The notes under the pieces were generated by a model. It was not told the origin of the DNA. It did no database searches and was given only the letters and a program-made list of their open reading frames with translations. Positions 1 to 5,364 of a DNA stretch of 6,999 nucleotides are shown here, one piece after another. The stretch lies in the NCBI GenBank assembly GCA_030668465.1, contig DAOUTX010000054.1, positions 1-6,999 of the forward strand. The letters run 5' to 3'. The DNA comes from Atribacterota bacterium (GTDB lineage: Bacteria > Atribacterota > Phoenicimicrobiia > Phoenicimicrobiales > Phoenicimicrobiaceae). How positions within the stretch are numbered: the first letter of the stretch is position 1; each line of letters begins with the position of its first letter. The position numbers and the translations under genes were made by a program.

Positions 1-43
1 ACTGTAGGCGAAGCAAAGAGATACTTTAACATTAAAAATCAAG

Positions 44-173
44 CTAAAAACTTAAAGCACAAAGCATAGTTCGTATCTCGTATCTCGTGAATCGTATCTT
101 GCTAAGAAAACAGAAGTCAGTAGACAGAATTCAGGAGTCAGATTAGTATATAGTATGTAGTATATAGTATATA
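44..173 (-). repeat. Left array of degenerate 7-bp tandem repeats
   Basis: On the plus strand the sequence falls into heptads. From 44 to 99 eight consecutive units all begin with C, including CGTATCT at 72, 79 and 93 and the variant CGTGAAT at 86. After an 11-bp break, 111-145 holds five units of the form CAGNNNN (CAGAAGT, CAGTAGA, CAGAATT, CAGGAGT, CAGATTA). Then 146-173 holds GTATATA, GTATGTA, GTATATA, GTATATA. The last two blocks share one register of nine heptads. Strand is given as minus because the same blocks, in the same order, appear on the plus strand at 504-615. Heptameric short tandem repeats (STRR) are known from heterocystous cyanobacteria; this is an analogy of form, not a claim of relatedness. 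Confidence 0.8.
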
Positions 174-188
174 GTGAAAAACAAAAGA

Positions 189-218
189 GAAAAAAGTAGG
201 GGTGTATTGCATACACCC
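189..218 (-). terminator. Possible Rho-independent terminator, minus strand
   Basis: Read on the minus strand, the 8-bp stem at 200-218 with a GCA loop is followed by CTAC and then TTTTTT (around 190-195) and more T-rich sequence. That resembles an intrinsic terminator for leftward transcription. It lies more than 400 nt past the recO stop codon, the stem is only moderately GC-rich, and the T run starts a few bases after the stem. It could equally be just a repeat with an A/T-rich flank. Confidence 0.3.
196..218 (+). repeat. Short palindrome with GTAGGG head (copy 1)
   Basis: The arms GGGTGTAT (200-207) and ATACACCC (211-218) are perfect reverse complements around a 3-nt loop, preceded by GTAG at 196-199 so that the element starts GTAGGGG. 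The opposite-strand element at 249-272 starts with the same seven bases and has a similar centre, suggesting one repeat family with variable arms. Read on the minus strand, the stem is followed by a T-rich run (see the terminator entry). Confidence 0.7.
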
Positions 219-248
219 AAGGAAGAACAAAAGGCGGTAAAACAGAGA

Positions 249-272
249 GGGCACAATTCATTGTGCCCCTAC
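249..272 (-). repeat. Short palindrome with GTAGGG head (copy 2)
   Basis: The arms GGGCACAA (249-256) and TTGTGCCC (261-268) are perfect reverse complements with a 4-nt loop, followed on the plus strand by CTAC (269-272 region). On the minus strand the element therefore starts GTAGGGG, like the copy at 196. Together they form a 77-bp segment (196-272) bounded by inverted GTAGGGG ends. Confidence 0.7.
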
Positions 273-278
273 AAATTG

Positions 279-294
279 GGAAATATTGATTTCC
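279..294. repeat. Small hairpin-forming palindrome
   Basis: GGAAAT (279-284) and ATTTCC (289-294) are perfect reverse complements around a 4-nt loop, immediately beside the GTAGGG palindrome that ends at 272. It has no GTAGGG head and no T-run, so it is recorded only as a structure. Confidence 0.45.
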
Positions 295-312
295 ATTACC
301 TGTTTTCACGAG

Positions 313-328
313 GGCAGGCCCGCCTGTC
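313..328. repeat. GC-rich palindrome
   Basis: CAGGC (315-319) and GCCTG (322-326) pair around a 2-nt loop, and the stem extends by one G-T and one G-C pair to 313-328. It is one of the few GC-rich patches in a very AT-rich spacer, which makes it stand out. It belongs to the same cluster of palindromes but lacks the GTAGGG head. Confidence 0.45.
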
Positions 329-339
329 TTTGAATTAAG

Positions 340-356
340 GTAGGGATTCGATTTAT
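340..356 (+). repeat. Possible half of a GTAGGG palindrome
   Basis: The bases GTAGGG at 340-345 are followed by ATTCGATTTAT, which resembles the head, left arm and centre of the neighbouring palindromes. The complementary right arm is not present, so this would be a decayed copy. It faces the minus-strand GTAGGG copy ending at 470. The call rests mainly on the shared six-base head. Confidence 0.3.
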
Positions 357-447
357 TAGAAAAAGTTTTGAATTTTATGTTTTTTATATTTTGACCTTAT
401 CAAGCTCATGTTTTTTTATCGTTATCTATGTGATTTTATTTCATAAA

Positions 448-470
448 GGGCGAGTACAATAAGTCCCTAC
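448..470 (-). repeat. Imperfect palindrome with GTAGGG head
   Basis: On the minus strand the element begins GTAGGGACT at 470 and ends CTCGCCC at 448. The arms pair only imperfectly (GGGACT against AGTCGCCC-like sequence with a mismatch or bulge). The head and overall size match the copies at 196 and 272. On the plus strand the CCCTAC end is followed by T-rich sequence. Confidence 0.5.
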
Positions 471-503
471 TTTTCCCTATCTTTTATTTTCTTTACTAAA
501 CAT

Positions 504-615
504 TATATACGATATACTAATTATTTTATTCTATACGCTGTAAGCTAAATAGATTTGAATTATGCTTTTTCTCCTGAATTCTAATTTTCTTCACGCGATA
601 CACGATACTCGATAC
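504..615 (+). repeat. Right array of degenerate 7-bp repeats, inverted copy of the left array
   Basis: On the plus strand the recognisable units TATATAC (504) and GATATAC (511), then CTGAATT (574), then GCGATAC, ACGATAC, TCGATAC (595-615) all fall in one 7-bp register across 112 bp. The order of blocks (ATATAC units, then CTCCTGAATTCT, then TTCACG and GATAC units ending GATACGAA) is the same as on the minus strand of 44-173. The 12-mer CTCCTGAATTCT at 571-582 is an exact reverse complement of 126-137. The middle units are much degraded. Confidence 0.65.
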
Positions 616-643
616 GAATTGTTATTAACTAACGACTAGTCTG

Positions 644-1387
644 TTACAGAGATTTTAAAAATTTATCCGTTTTAAAGCTTTTCTCAGAATGATAGGCTAT
701 ATATAAATCAGTTATTTTCTCTAACTCTTTCATCTTTTTATCAGGAATGGTCGCATTTGATATAGTAGATAAAGGTGTAATTAGTATTTTCCTTAATAAT
801 TTATTAAAATAAAGAGAAACTTTAACACACCCTTCTTTATCTTTGGCTATACAATTATTGCATACCAGTCCGCCTTCTTTTATATTAAAATACATTTCTT
901 TTTGATCTTCTACACTTTTATTGCATCTACAACAATGATTAAGAGACGGTCTATATCCTAAAATTGATATAGTTTGCCATTTGAAAGATAAGGTTTGTAA
1001 TTTTGGATCATTAGATTCCTTCAAATAATGTAAAACCTCTTTTAATAAATTAAATAGACCAATATTTATTTCCCGCTCCTCGGTTAATCTATTAACTACT
1101 TCCACACAATTGACAGCAAAAGCAAACTTAATAACTTCTTTGCTCGTTGAGAAAAAAGATTCCAATATTTCGGTCTGACTGACAATATCAATATTTCTAC
1201 CTTTATAAATCAAAAAGTTAGAGTGAGTTAATATTTCCAAACTGCTTCCGAATTTACTTTTTGTCTTTCGGACTCCTTTAGCAATGGCCGTGATCTTACC
1301 GTAATCTTTAGTGTATATAGTAACAATTTTATCAGCTTCTTCATATTCCATGCTTTTTAGTACTATACCTTCCGTTTTATACAACAT
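644..1387 (-). CDS. recO: DNA repair protein RecO
   Basis: RecO (247 residues, normal length) is the cytosolic mediator that works with RecR, and RecF in some pathways, to load RecA onto SSB-coated single-stranded DNA and anneal complementary strands. The N-terminal OB-fold region is clear: the opening MLYKTEGIVLKS, the YEEADKIVTIYTKDYGKI stretch and AKGVRK (about 37-41) are typical of the family. A helical domain follows, with a four-cysteine zinc site at C152/C155 and C176/C179; an extra Cys at 153 is not needed for it. The ATG start follows a GGAGAT ribosome site in the 18-nt gap after cdd; the spacing is slightly long. It is the last gene of the five-gene block, and cdd-recO adjacency is common in Firmicutes-type genomes, where era often lies between. 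The gene looks intact. No obvious terminator follows directly. Confidence 0.95.
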   Translation of the reverse strand: MLYKTEGIVLKSMEYEEADKIVTIYTKDYGKITAIAKGVRKTKSKFGSSLEILTHSNFLIYKGRNIDIVSQTEILESFFSTSKEVIKFAFAVNCVEVVNRLTEEREINIGLFNLLKEVLHYLKESNDPKLQTLSFKWQTISILGYRPSLNHCCRCNKSVEDQKEMYFNIKEGGLVCNNCIAKDKEGCVKVSLYFNKLLRKILITPLSTISNATIPDKKMKELEKITDLYIAYHSEKSFKTDKFLKSL

Positions 1388-1405
1388 ACTATAAGATAAT
1401 CTCCA

Positions 1406-1804
1406 CTATAAAAGATCGTTTTTACCAAATGCCTCAGGAAGCAATTCTTTTATTTTTTTAATCTTAACATCTCCATTTAAATTCGCCATAATCAGGGGGA
1501 TATCTTCACCAAATTCTGATATCACCTGTCGGCAGGCACCACAGGGAGAACAGGGTTTATCTGTATCACCAATAATAGCTATAGCTTCAAATTTAGTTGA
1601 GCCCTCTGAGATAGCTTTAAAAATAGCCACTCTTTCTGCGCATACGGCCAAACCAAAAGATGCGTTCTCAATATTGCAACCGGTGAATATTTCGCCATCA
1701 ACACTGAGAACAGCAGCTCCCACTTTGAATTTAGAATAGGGAGTATAGGCCCTTTTTCTGGCTTTTTCTGCTTCTTTAATTAATTTTTTATATTCTTTTT
1801 TCAT
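1406..1804 (-). CDS. cdd: Cytidine deaminase, homotetrameric type
   Basis: This enzyme hydrolyses cytidine and deoxycytidine to uridine and deoxyuridine plus ammonia in pyrimidine salvage. At 132 residues it has the length of the small tetrameric class. The substrate-binding CNIENAS segment is at 43-49. The CAE motif gives zinc ligand C55 and catalytic proton shuttle E57. PCGACRQ at 87-93 supplies zinc ligands C88 and C91. The N-terminal YTPYSKFKVGAA is equally typical, and all catalytic positions are intact. The ATG is preceded at 7-8 nt by an AGAAGGTG ribosome site, in a 16-nt gap after the DUF3048 gene. The close spacing to recO downstream implies co-transcription. Deoxycytidylate or blasticidin deaminases share the fold, but the motif set and length favour Cdd. 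Confidence 0.96.
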   Translation of the reverse strand: MKKEYKKLIKEAEKARKRAYTPYSKFKVGAAVLSVDGEIFTGCNIENASFGLAVCAERVAIFKAISEGSTKFEAIAIIGDTDKPCSPCGACRQVISEFGEDIPLIMANLNGDVKIKKIKELLPEAFGKNDLL

Positions 1805-1820
1805 AGTATTTTCACCTTCT

Positions 1821-2756
1821 TTATTTAAACCACACCTTTGTTTCCTCCGGTACTAAATGAATCCATATATTCCCCTGATTCAAATTTAAAAGTTTCCCCT
1901 GGCGGTCATAATATACGGTTAGCTGGTCTTTAGATCTTTTAACCCATTTAGATAAAAAATAATTCCCTCCGTAAAATACCTTGGCAATACCTTCTCCGAT
2001 AACCTCTACTTCCAGTCTTCCTTCTCTATCGCCGGGGATTTTTTTAACCGGAACATATTGGATTATTATATTGGAAACAGTTATAGGTTCGAAAGTTTTA
2101 CTATCCTGATGTGGTTTAGAATTTATGTACCTTAAATAATTACTGGCACTAGCTTTATACTCGTAAGATATGGTATGTTTTTGATTATACTTAATAGAAA
2201 TTTTAGTGATATTCCCTCCTGATAAATTGAGTGTTCTTAGATTGAGTAAATTGTTATCTAAATTTACTTTATCCTGAAAACCTATTTTTCTACTCTTCTC
2301 TCTTATGTTTTGAGTTTTCGTAAAAAGATTAATCCATCCTCCAATATTTTTATCCCGCCAATAAGGAGAAGGATAACGCATCTGGTCTAAATTAACAATC
2401 TTTCCGTTATTTAAGCTTTGCCCTCCACAGTGAGCAAAGATGGCAGACCACTCTACAGCTAATCTCGAAAAATAATACCTGCTGCTTCTGACCGGCCCCA
2501 CTATGGTCTCATCACTATTATTAAATATAGCCATTAATCTGGTAAAAGGATACTCTACATTCGCTTCGTAAATTATATCTGCCTTATTCAGACCAGTTTG
2601 GTGAATTACTTCTTCAGGTGAATTACCGATCATTATAGCTAAGGGTCTTGTAGTATTGGCGTAAATATTATTATTTATAGTAAAACATACAAATAAAATA
2701 AAAAATAACAATATAAACCTGTAGGAAAATGATTTGATCAACGTATCTTTCTTCAT
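1821..2756 (-). CDS. Secreted DUF3048 (YerB-like) protein
   Basis: This 311-residue protein matches the DUF3048 family (YerB in Bacillus), whose biochemical function is not established to my knowledge. Residues 1-33 look like a signal peptide: basic start, hydrophobic run at about 13-27, possible cleavage after IYA (31-33). There is no convincing lipobox, because C24 is preceded by LFV, unlike the lipoprotein form of YerB. The N-terminal domain carries RPLAIMIGNS (37-46), the ADIIYEANVE region (59-68) and GPVRSSRYYF (87-96), followed by AHCGG (108-112). The C-terminal DUF3048_C domain (about 190-305) shows the KHTISYEY, NIIIQYVP and GNIWIHLVP segments. The ATG has a GAGG ribosome site 7 nt upstream. 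It sits between a CBS membrane protein and cdd, an arrangement that does not reveal its job. It probably acts outside the membrane, on or near the cell envelope. Confidence 0.88.
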   Translation of the reverse strand: MKKDTLIKSFSYRFILLFFILFVCFTINNNIYANTTRPLAIMIGNSPEEVIHQTGLNKADIIYEANVEYPFTRLMAIFNNSDETIVGPVRSSRYYFSRLAVEWSAIFAHCGGQSLNNGKIVNLDQMRYPSPYWRDKNIGGWINLFTKTQNIREKSRKIGFQDKVNLDNNLLNLRTLNLSGGNITKISIKYNQKHTISYEYKASASNYLRYINSKPHQDSKTFEPITVSNIIIQYVPVKKIPGDREGRLEVEVIGEGIAKVFYGGNYFLSKWVKRSKDQLTVYYDRQGKLLNLNQGNIWIHLVPEETKVWFK

Positions 2757-2789
2757 AATTTATCCTCTTTCTTTAGTTTTTAAATTATT

Positions 2790-3815
2790 TCATAATTTTT
2801 TAGTTTTATCAAATTCATCTTCTATCTCTCCAAAAATTTCCTCTAATAAATCTTCTATGGTAACTACTCCGGAGATTTTTTTATCTTTGTTTATTACTAC
2901 TGCAATATGAGTTTTCTTTCTCTGAAATTCTTTCAGAAGAATTGTAACTCTTTTATTTTCCGAGACCAGGTAAGGCGGATGGATCAAACCTAATAAACTT
3001 ATACTTCTACTTAATTTCTTTTCTAAATCTCCGATAAGGAAGTCTTTGGCATAAATAAAACCTATGATATTATTTATATTATTCTTATAAACCGGTATCC
3101 TGGAAAGACCTTCTTTGTTCATTAATTTTACAGCTTCCTCCAAGCAAGTATTTTCTTCAACAGCTACTATATATTTTTGGAGTATCATTACATCTTTAAT
3201 AAAAATATCATTTAAATTTAAAATTTTCTCAATCATACTCTTTTCCTTTTTTTCTAATGCACCTTCCTTTTCGCCAACTTCAAAAATTAACTTTAAATCT
3301 TTTCTAGTGAAAAAAGCATTTAGAGGTACATATTTTTTACCGGTAAAGATTCTAATGATAAAGTTTGATACCCAACTGAAAAAGACTTCAAGAGGAAAAA
3401 GGAAGTAAGAGGCAATTTTTAAACAGTAAGCAGCCTTAAGCGATATTTTTTGCGAATTATTTCTAGCAATAATTTTAGGAATTATCTCGCAAAAAACTAA
3501 AATTATTAGAGTGGTAAGCAATATTGAAATAGTAACTCCTCTGTCGCCCCATATATGCATTGCCAGGGCAGAGGAAACCGTAGAAGATACGATTATTGCT
3601 ATATTGGTTCCAATTAAAACCACCCTTAAAAATTTATCGGGCTTTTTAATTAAATTAGACACGATTATAGCTTTTTTATCCCCTCTCTTGGCTAAATATT
3701 TAAGATGCAACTTACTGGTAGAGATAACTGCAGTTTCTGCACCGGAAAAAAAAGCAGCAATAAATACACACATAAATAATATAAAAGGACTGGCTTTAAT
3801 CCACCATTCTGTCAA
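2790..3815 (-). CDS. CNNM/CBS membrane protein lacking the CorC_HlyC domain (short paralogue)
   Basis: This 341-residue protein is a divergent tandem paralogue of the gene just upstream. A CNNM (DUF21) membrane domain covers about 1-195, with FFSGAETAV at 22-30 and CEIIPKIIA at 109-117. Two CBS domains follow (about 205-260 and 275-330), ending EEIFGEIEDEFD. The protein then stops, so the C-terminal CorC_HlyC domain is missing; the 33 nt before the next gene have no room for a remnant. Two usually conserved spots are altered: VMIPR becomes VMILQ (209-213), and the DEYGGTAG loop becomes NKDKKISG (309-316). CNNM/CorC proteins are linked to magnesium or other divalent cation export and are dimers, with CBS domains that can bind nucleotides. 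This one might be a partner or regulator of its neighbour, which is inference. The start is TTG, preceded by a GGAGG site that overlaps the upstream stop codon. Confidence 0.88.
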   Translation of the reverse strand: MTEWWIKASPFILFMCVFIAAFFSGAETAVISTSKLHLKYLAKRGDKKAIIVSNLIKKPDKFLRVVLIGTNIAIIVSSTVSSALAMHIWGDRGVTISILLTTLIILVFCEIIPKIIARNNSQKISLKAAYCLKIASYFLFPLEVFFSWVSNFIIRIFTGKKYVPLNAFFTRKDLKLIFEVGEKEGALEKKEKSMIEKILNLNDIFIKDVMILQKYIVAVEENTCLEEAVKLMNKEGLSRIPVYKNNINNIIGFIYAKDFLIGDLEKKLSRSISLLGLIHPPYLVSENKRVTILLKEFQRKKTHIAVVINKDKKISGVVTIEDLLEEIFGEIEDEFDKTKKL

Positions 3816-3825
3816 AATTTCCTTA

Positions 3826-3832
3826 CCTCCTA
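3826..3832 (-). promoter_or_regulatory. Ribosome site overlapping the upstream stop codon
   Basis: On the minus strand the stop codon of the longer CNNM gene (TAG, 3830-3832) runs directly into GAGG, giving TAGGAGG. This GGAGG site lies 10 nt before the TTG at 3813-3815 and supports that unusual start. The overlap of stop and ribosome site suggests translational coupling of the two paralogues. Confidence 0.75.
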
Positions 3833-5149
3833 TACATCTTTATCCGGAATATTATTTTCAGTCTGCGGTAGTTCTTTTATTATCTTTACTCTTCTAATCC
3901 TATTTTTTACCACCTGTTCTATTATCATCTGACAATTCTGATACTTTATCTTTTCACCTTTCTTAGGCACCCTGCCCAATAGATCAAAAATAAAACCACC
4001 CAGGGTCTCGAAGCCATCTTCAGGTATTTCGATGTTTAGAATTTCATTAATCTTGTCAATACTTATTATTGCATCAGCAATAACCATATTATCTCCGATT
4101 ATTTCAAACAATTTTATCTCTTTATCGTATTCATCAATTATCTCGCCTACTACTTCCTCTACCACATCCTCCATGGTAATCAATCCTGCTGTCCCGCCAT
4201 ATTCATCAATAGCAATGGCAATTTGAATTCTGTCTTTCTGAAAAATATCCAACAGTTCATCTATTTTTTTATTTTCCGGAACAAAGTAAGTTTTTCTTAT
4301 TATCTCCTTTATAGAAAACTTATCCTTTGAAACGTACCATTGCTCATATATGCCTAAAAGGTCCTTGGCATACAATATTCCGATAATATTGTCTATAGTT
4401 TCTTCGTATACGGGTATTCTCGAATGCCCAATTTTTTTAATCAATTTTAGTATTGCGCCTAACTTGGTATCAGAGGAGATGCAGGCCATATCTACCCGGG
4501 GAATCATTACTTCTTTTACCATAGTATCGCCAAATTCAAATATATTTCTAATCATTTCATTCTCTTCCTCTTTAATTACTCCCTCATCCTTACCAGCATC
4601 TATCAAGGTTATTAAATCTTCTTCGGTAATTTCTTTTTTCTCTCTAACCCTTTTTTTACCAAAAAAGTAATACAGTGAACTAATTACTACTTTAAAAAGT
4701 TTAATTAGGGGGAATAACCCGGTGGAAATTATTTCTATCGGTCTGGCAACTTTTTTGGAAATGGCCTCGGCATTAGCAACAGCTAATGATTTCGGGACAA
4801 TTTCTCCGAAAACAAGTATGGTAAAAATCATTGTTCCGCTGGCTATACCTATGCCTATATTTCCAATAAGTTTTATAGCTAAGTAAGTAGCCAAAGAAGA
4901 GGCCGTAATGTTTACGAACATATTCCCGATTAAAATAGAAATTAATGTTTTTTGGGGGTCATCAAGGAGCCTGATAATTGATTGTACCCGCCAATTATTC
5001 TCTTCTTCTTTTTGCATTTTTTTTAATTGCAGCTTATTAAGTGAGAAGAGAGCAGTCTCTGTGCCGGAAAAAAAGGCAGATAATATTATAAAACCCAATA
5101 AAGCGATAACTTCAAATATCAATATTATTAAATTAAGGGGGTCATCCAA
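3830..5149 (-). CDS. CNNM/CorC-HlyC family divalent cation transport protein
   Basis: This 439-residue inner-membrane protein has the complete hemolysin C/CorC architecture. A CNNM (DUF21) domain with several membrane helices covers about 1-195, with FFSGTETALFSLN (26-38) and FGEIVPKSLA (114-123). Then come a CBS pair at about 208-335, with VMIPRVDM (215-221 region), SRIPVYEE, and DEYGGTAGLITMEDVVEEVVGEI in the second CBS, and a C-terminal CorC_HlyC domain at about 345-430 with the DGFETLGGFIFDLLGRVP region (378-395). Bacterial CNNM/CorC homologues are associated with magnesium efflux or resistance; older names call them hemolysins, which is misleading. Substrate and direction cannot be read from sequence. 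The start is TTG at 5147-5149, supported by a GGTGAT ribosome site 6 nt before it; a nearby ATG at 5145 is out of frame. It is probably the first gene of the block ending with recO. Confidence 0.93.
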   Translation of the reverse strand: MDDPLNLIILIFEVIALLGFIILSAFFSGTETALFSLNKLQLKKMQKEEENNWRVQSIIRLLDDPQKTLISILIGNMFVNITASSLATYLAIKLIGNIGIGIASGTMIFTILVFGEIVPKSLAVANAEAISKKVARPIEIISTGLFPLIKLFKVVISSLYYFFGKKRVREKKEITEEDLITLIDAGKDEGVIKEEENEMIRNIFEFGDTMVKEVMIPRVDMACISSDTKLGAILKLIKKIGHSRIPVYEETIDNIIGILYAKDLLGIYEQWYVSKDKFSIKEIIRKTYFVPENKKIDELLDIFQKDRIQIAIAIDEYGGTAGLITMEDVVEEVVGEIIDEYDKEIKLFEIIGDNMVIADAIISIDKINEILNIEIPEDGFETLGGFIFDLLGRVPKKGEKIKYQNCQMIIEQVVKNRIRRVKIIKELPQTENNIPDKDV

Positions 5150-5155
5150 AAAATA

Positions 5156-5161
5156 ATCACC
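5156..5161 (-). promoter_or_regulatory. Ribosome site deciding the TTG start of the longer CNNM gene
   Basis: GGTGAT on the minus strand lies 6 nt before the TTG at 5147-5149. No ATG exists in frame between this site and the conserved FFSGTETA region that would give a plausible full membrane domain, and an in-frame TAG occurs upstream at 5192-5194. The TTG is therefore the likely start. Confidence 0.65.
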
Positions 5162-5210
5162 GCAACTTTTTAAAAAACAATTAAGTATATTCTAAAATAT
5201 CGACCATTTT

Positions 5211-5238
5211 AGTTAATTCAAACAAGATAATGTGTCAA
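5211..5238 (-). promoter_or_regulatory. Possible sigma-70 type promoter of the CNNM-recO block
   Basis: On the minus strand a perfect -35 hexamer TTGACA (5233-5238) is followed after 16 nt by a weak -10-like TTAACT (5211-5216). A second possible -10, TATACT at 5184-5189, lacks a matching -35. In DNA this AT-rich such matches arise by chance, but a promoter is expected here because the 215-nt gap separates the block from the transporter gene. Confidence 0.3.
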
Positions 5239-5248
5239 TTTTTGCTCA

Positions 5249-5306
5249 GTTAGATTAGGAATCCAAAGATAAACAATAATTGATTCTTTTAGATTCCTAA
5301 TCTAAC
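5249..5306. repeat. Perfect 15-bp inverted repeat upstream of the CNNM operon
   Basis: GTTAGATTAGGAATC (5249-5263) is exactly complementary in reverse to GATTCCTAATCTAAC (5292-5306), with a 28-nt AT-rich loop that could add a few more pairs. It lies 58 nt after the transporter stop codon and about 11 nt upstream of the possible -35 box. Neither side has the T-run of an intrinsic terminator, so it could be a transcript-end hairpin, an operator, or the remains of a small mobile repeat. Confidence 0.8.
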
Positions 5307-5331
5307 AGTTTTAAGTTACAAAATTACTAAG

Positions 5332-5361
5332 AATTAAAATTAATACAGATTATTTTTAATT
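5332..5361. repeat. Weak AT-only inverted repeat just after the transporter gene
   Basis: AATTAAAA (5332-5339) and TTTTAATT (5354-5361) are perfect reverse complements separated by 14 nt, beginning 3 nt past the transporter stop codon. The stem has no G-C pairs and in this base composition may be chance. Confidence 0.3.
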
Positions 5362-5364
5362 ACG

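Larger units (their letters stand above)
1..643. other. Gene-free, repeat-rich intergenic region downstream of recO
   Basis: I find no credible coding region in this stretch. It contains two inverted arrays of 7-bp units (44-173 and 504-615) and, between them, a series of short palindromes at 200-218, 249-268, 279-294, 313-328 and 448-467, several with a GTAGGG head. The part from about 357 to 447 is T-rich on the plus strand and shows nothing I can name. Bases 1-43 show no clear feature; a plus-strand frame is open from base 1 to a TAG at 67-69, but most of it is repeat sequence. An 85-codon open frame on the minus strand (52-309) runs straight through the repeats and is almost certainly not a gene. 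Confidence 0.8.

Noticed and set aside
1..69. Plus-strand frame open from base 1 to a TAG at 67-69, possibly the 3' end of a gene
   Set aside because: Only 22 codons are visible, the last third lies in the heptad repeat, and the peptide is not recognisable. It cannot be supported from the window.
44..173. CRISPR array
   Set aside because: Units are 7 bp and degenerate, with no alternation of constant repeats and unique spacers, and no cas genes are present.
52..309. 85-codon open frame on the minus strand with a hydrophobic, Tyr-rich product
   Set aside because: It runs through the GTAGGG palindromes and the 7-bp repeats; the Tyr-Ile-Leu-rich stretch is simply the translation of TATATAC units. 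I found no family resemblance. Similar frames are likely to appear as spurious hypothetical proteins wherever this repeat occurs.
634..641. GACTAGTC palindrome just past the recO stop codon as a terminator
   Set aside because: The 8-nt palindrome has no loop and no T-run follows it, so it cannot be a normal intrinsic terminator.
3115..3897. Plus-strand open frames of 97 and 128 codons opposite the CNNM genes
   Set aside because: They are antisense shadows of well-supported membrane-protein genes and have no recognisable product; the same holds for the plus-strand frames opposite the transporter.
5150..5364. Magnesium riboswitch (M-box or similar) ahead of the CNNM genes
   Set aside because: The leader is very AT-rich and shows a single long inverted repeat rather than the multi-helix, GC-richer conserved core of known magnesium riboswitches. 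A covariance-model search would settle it.
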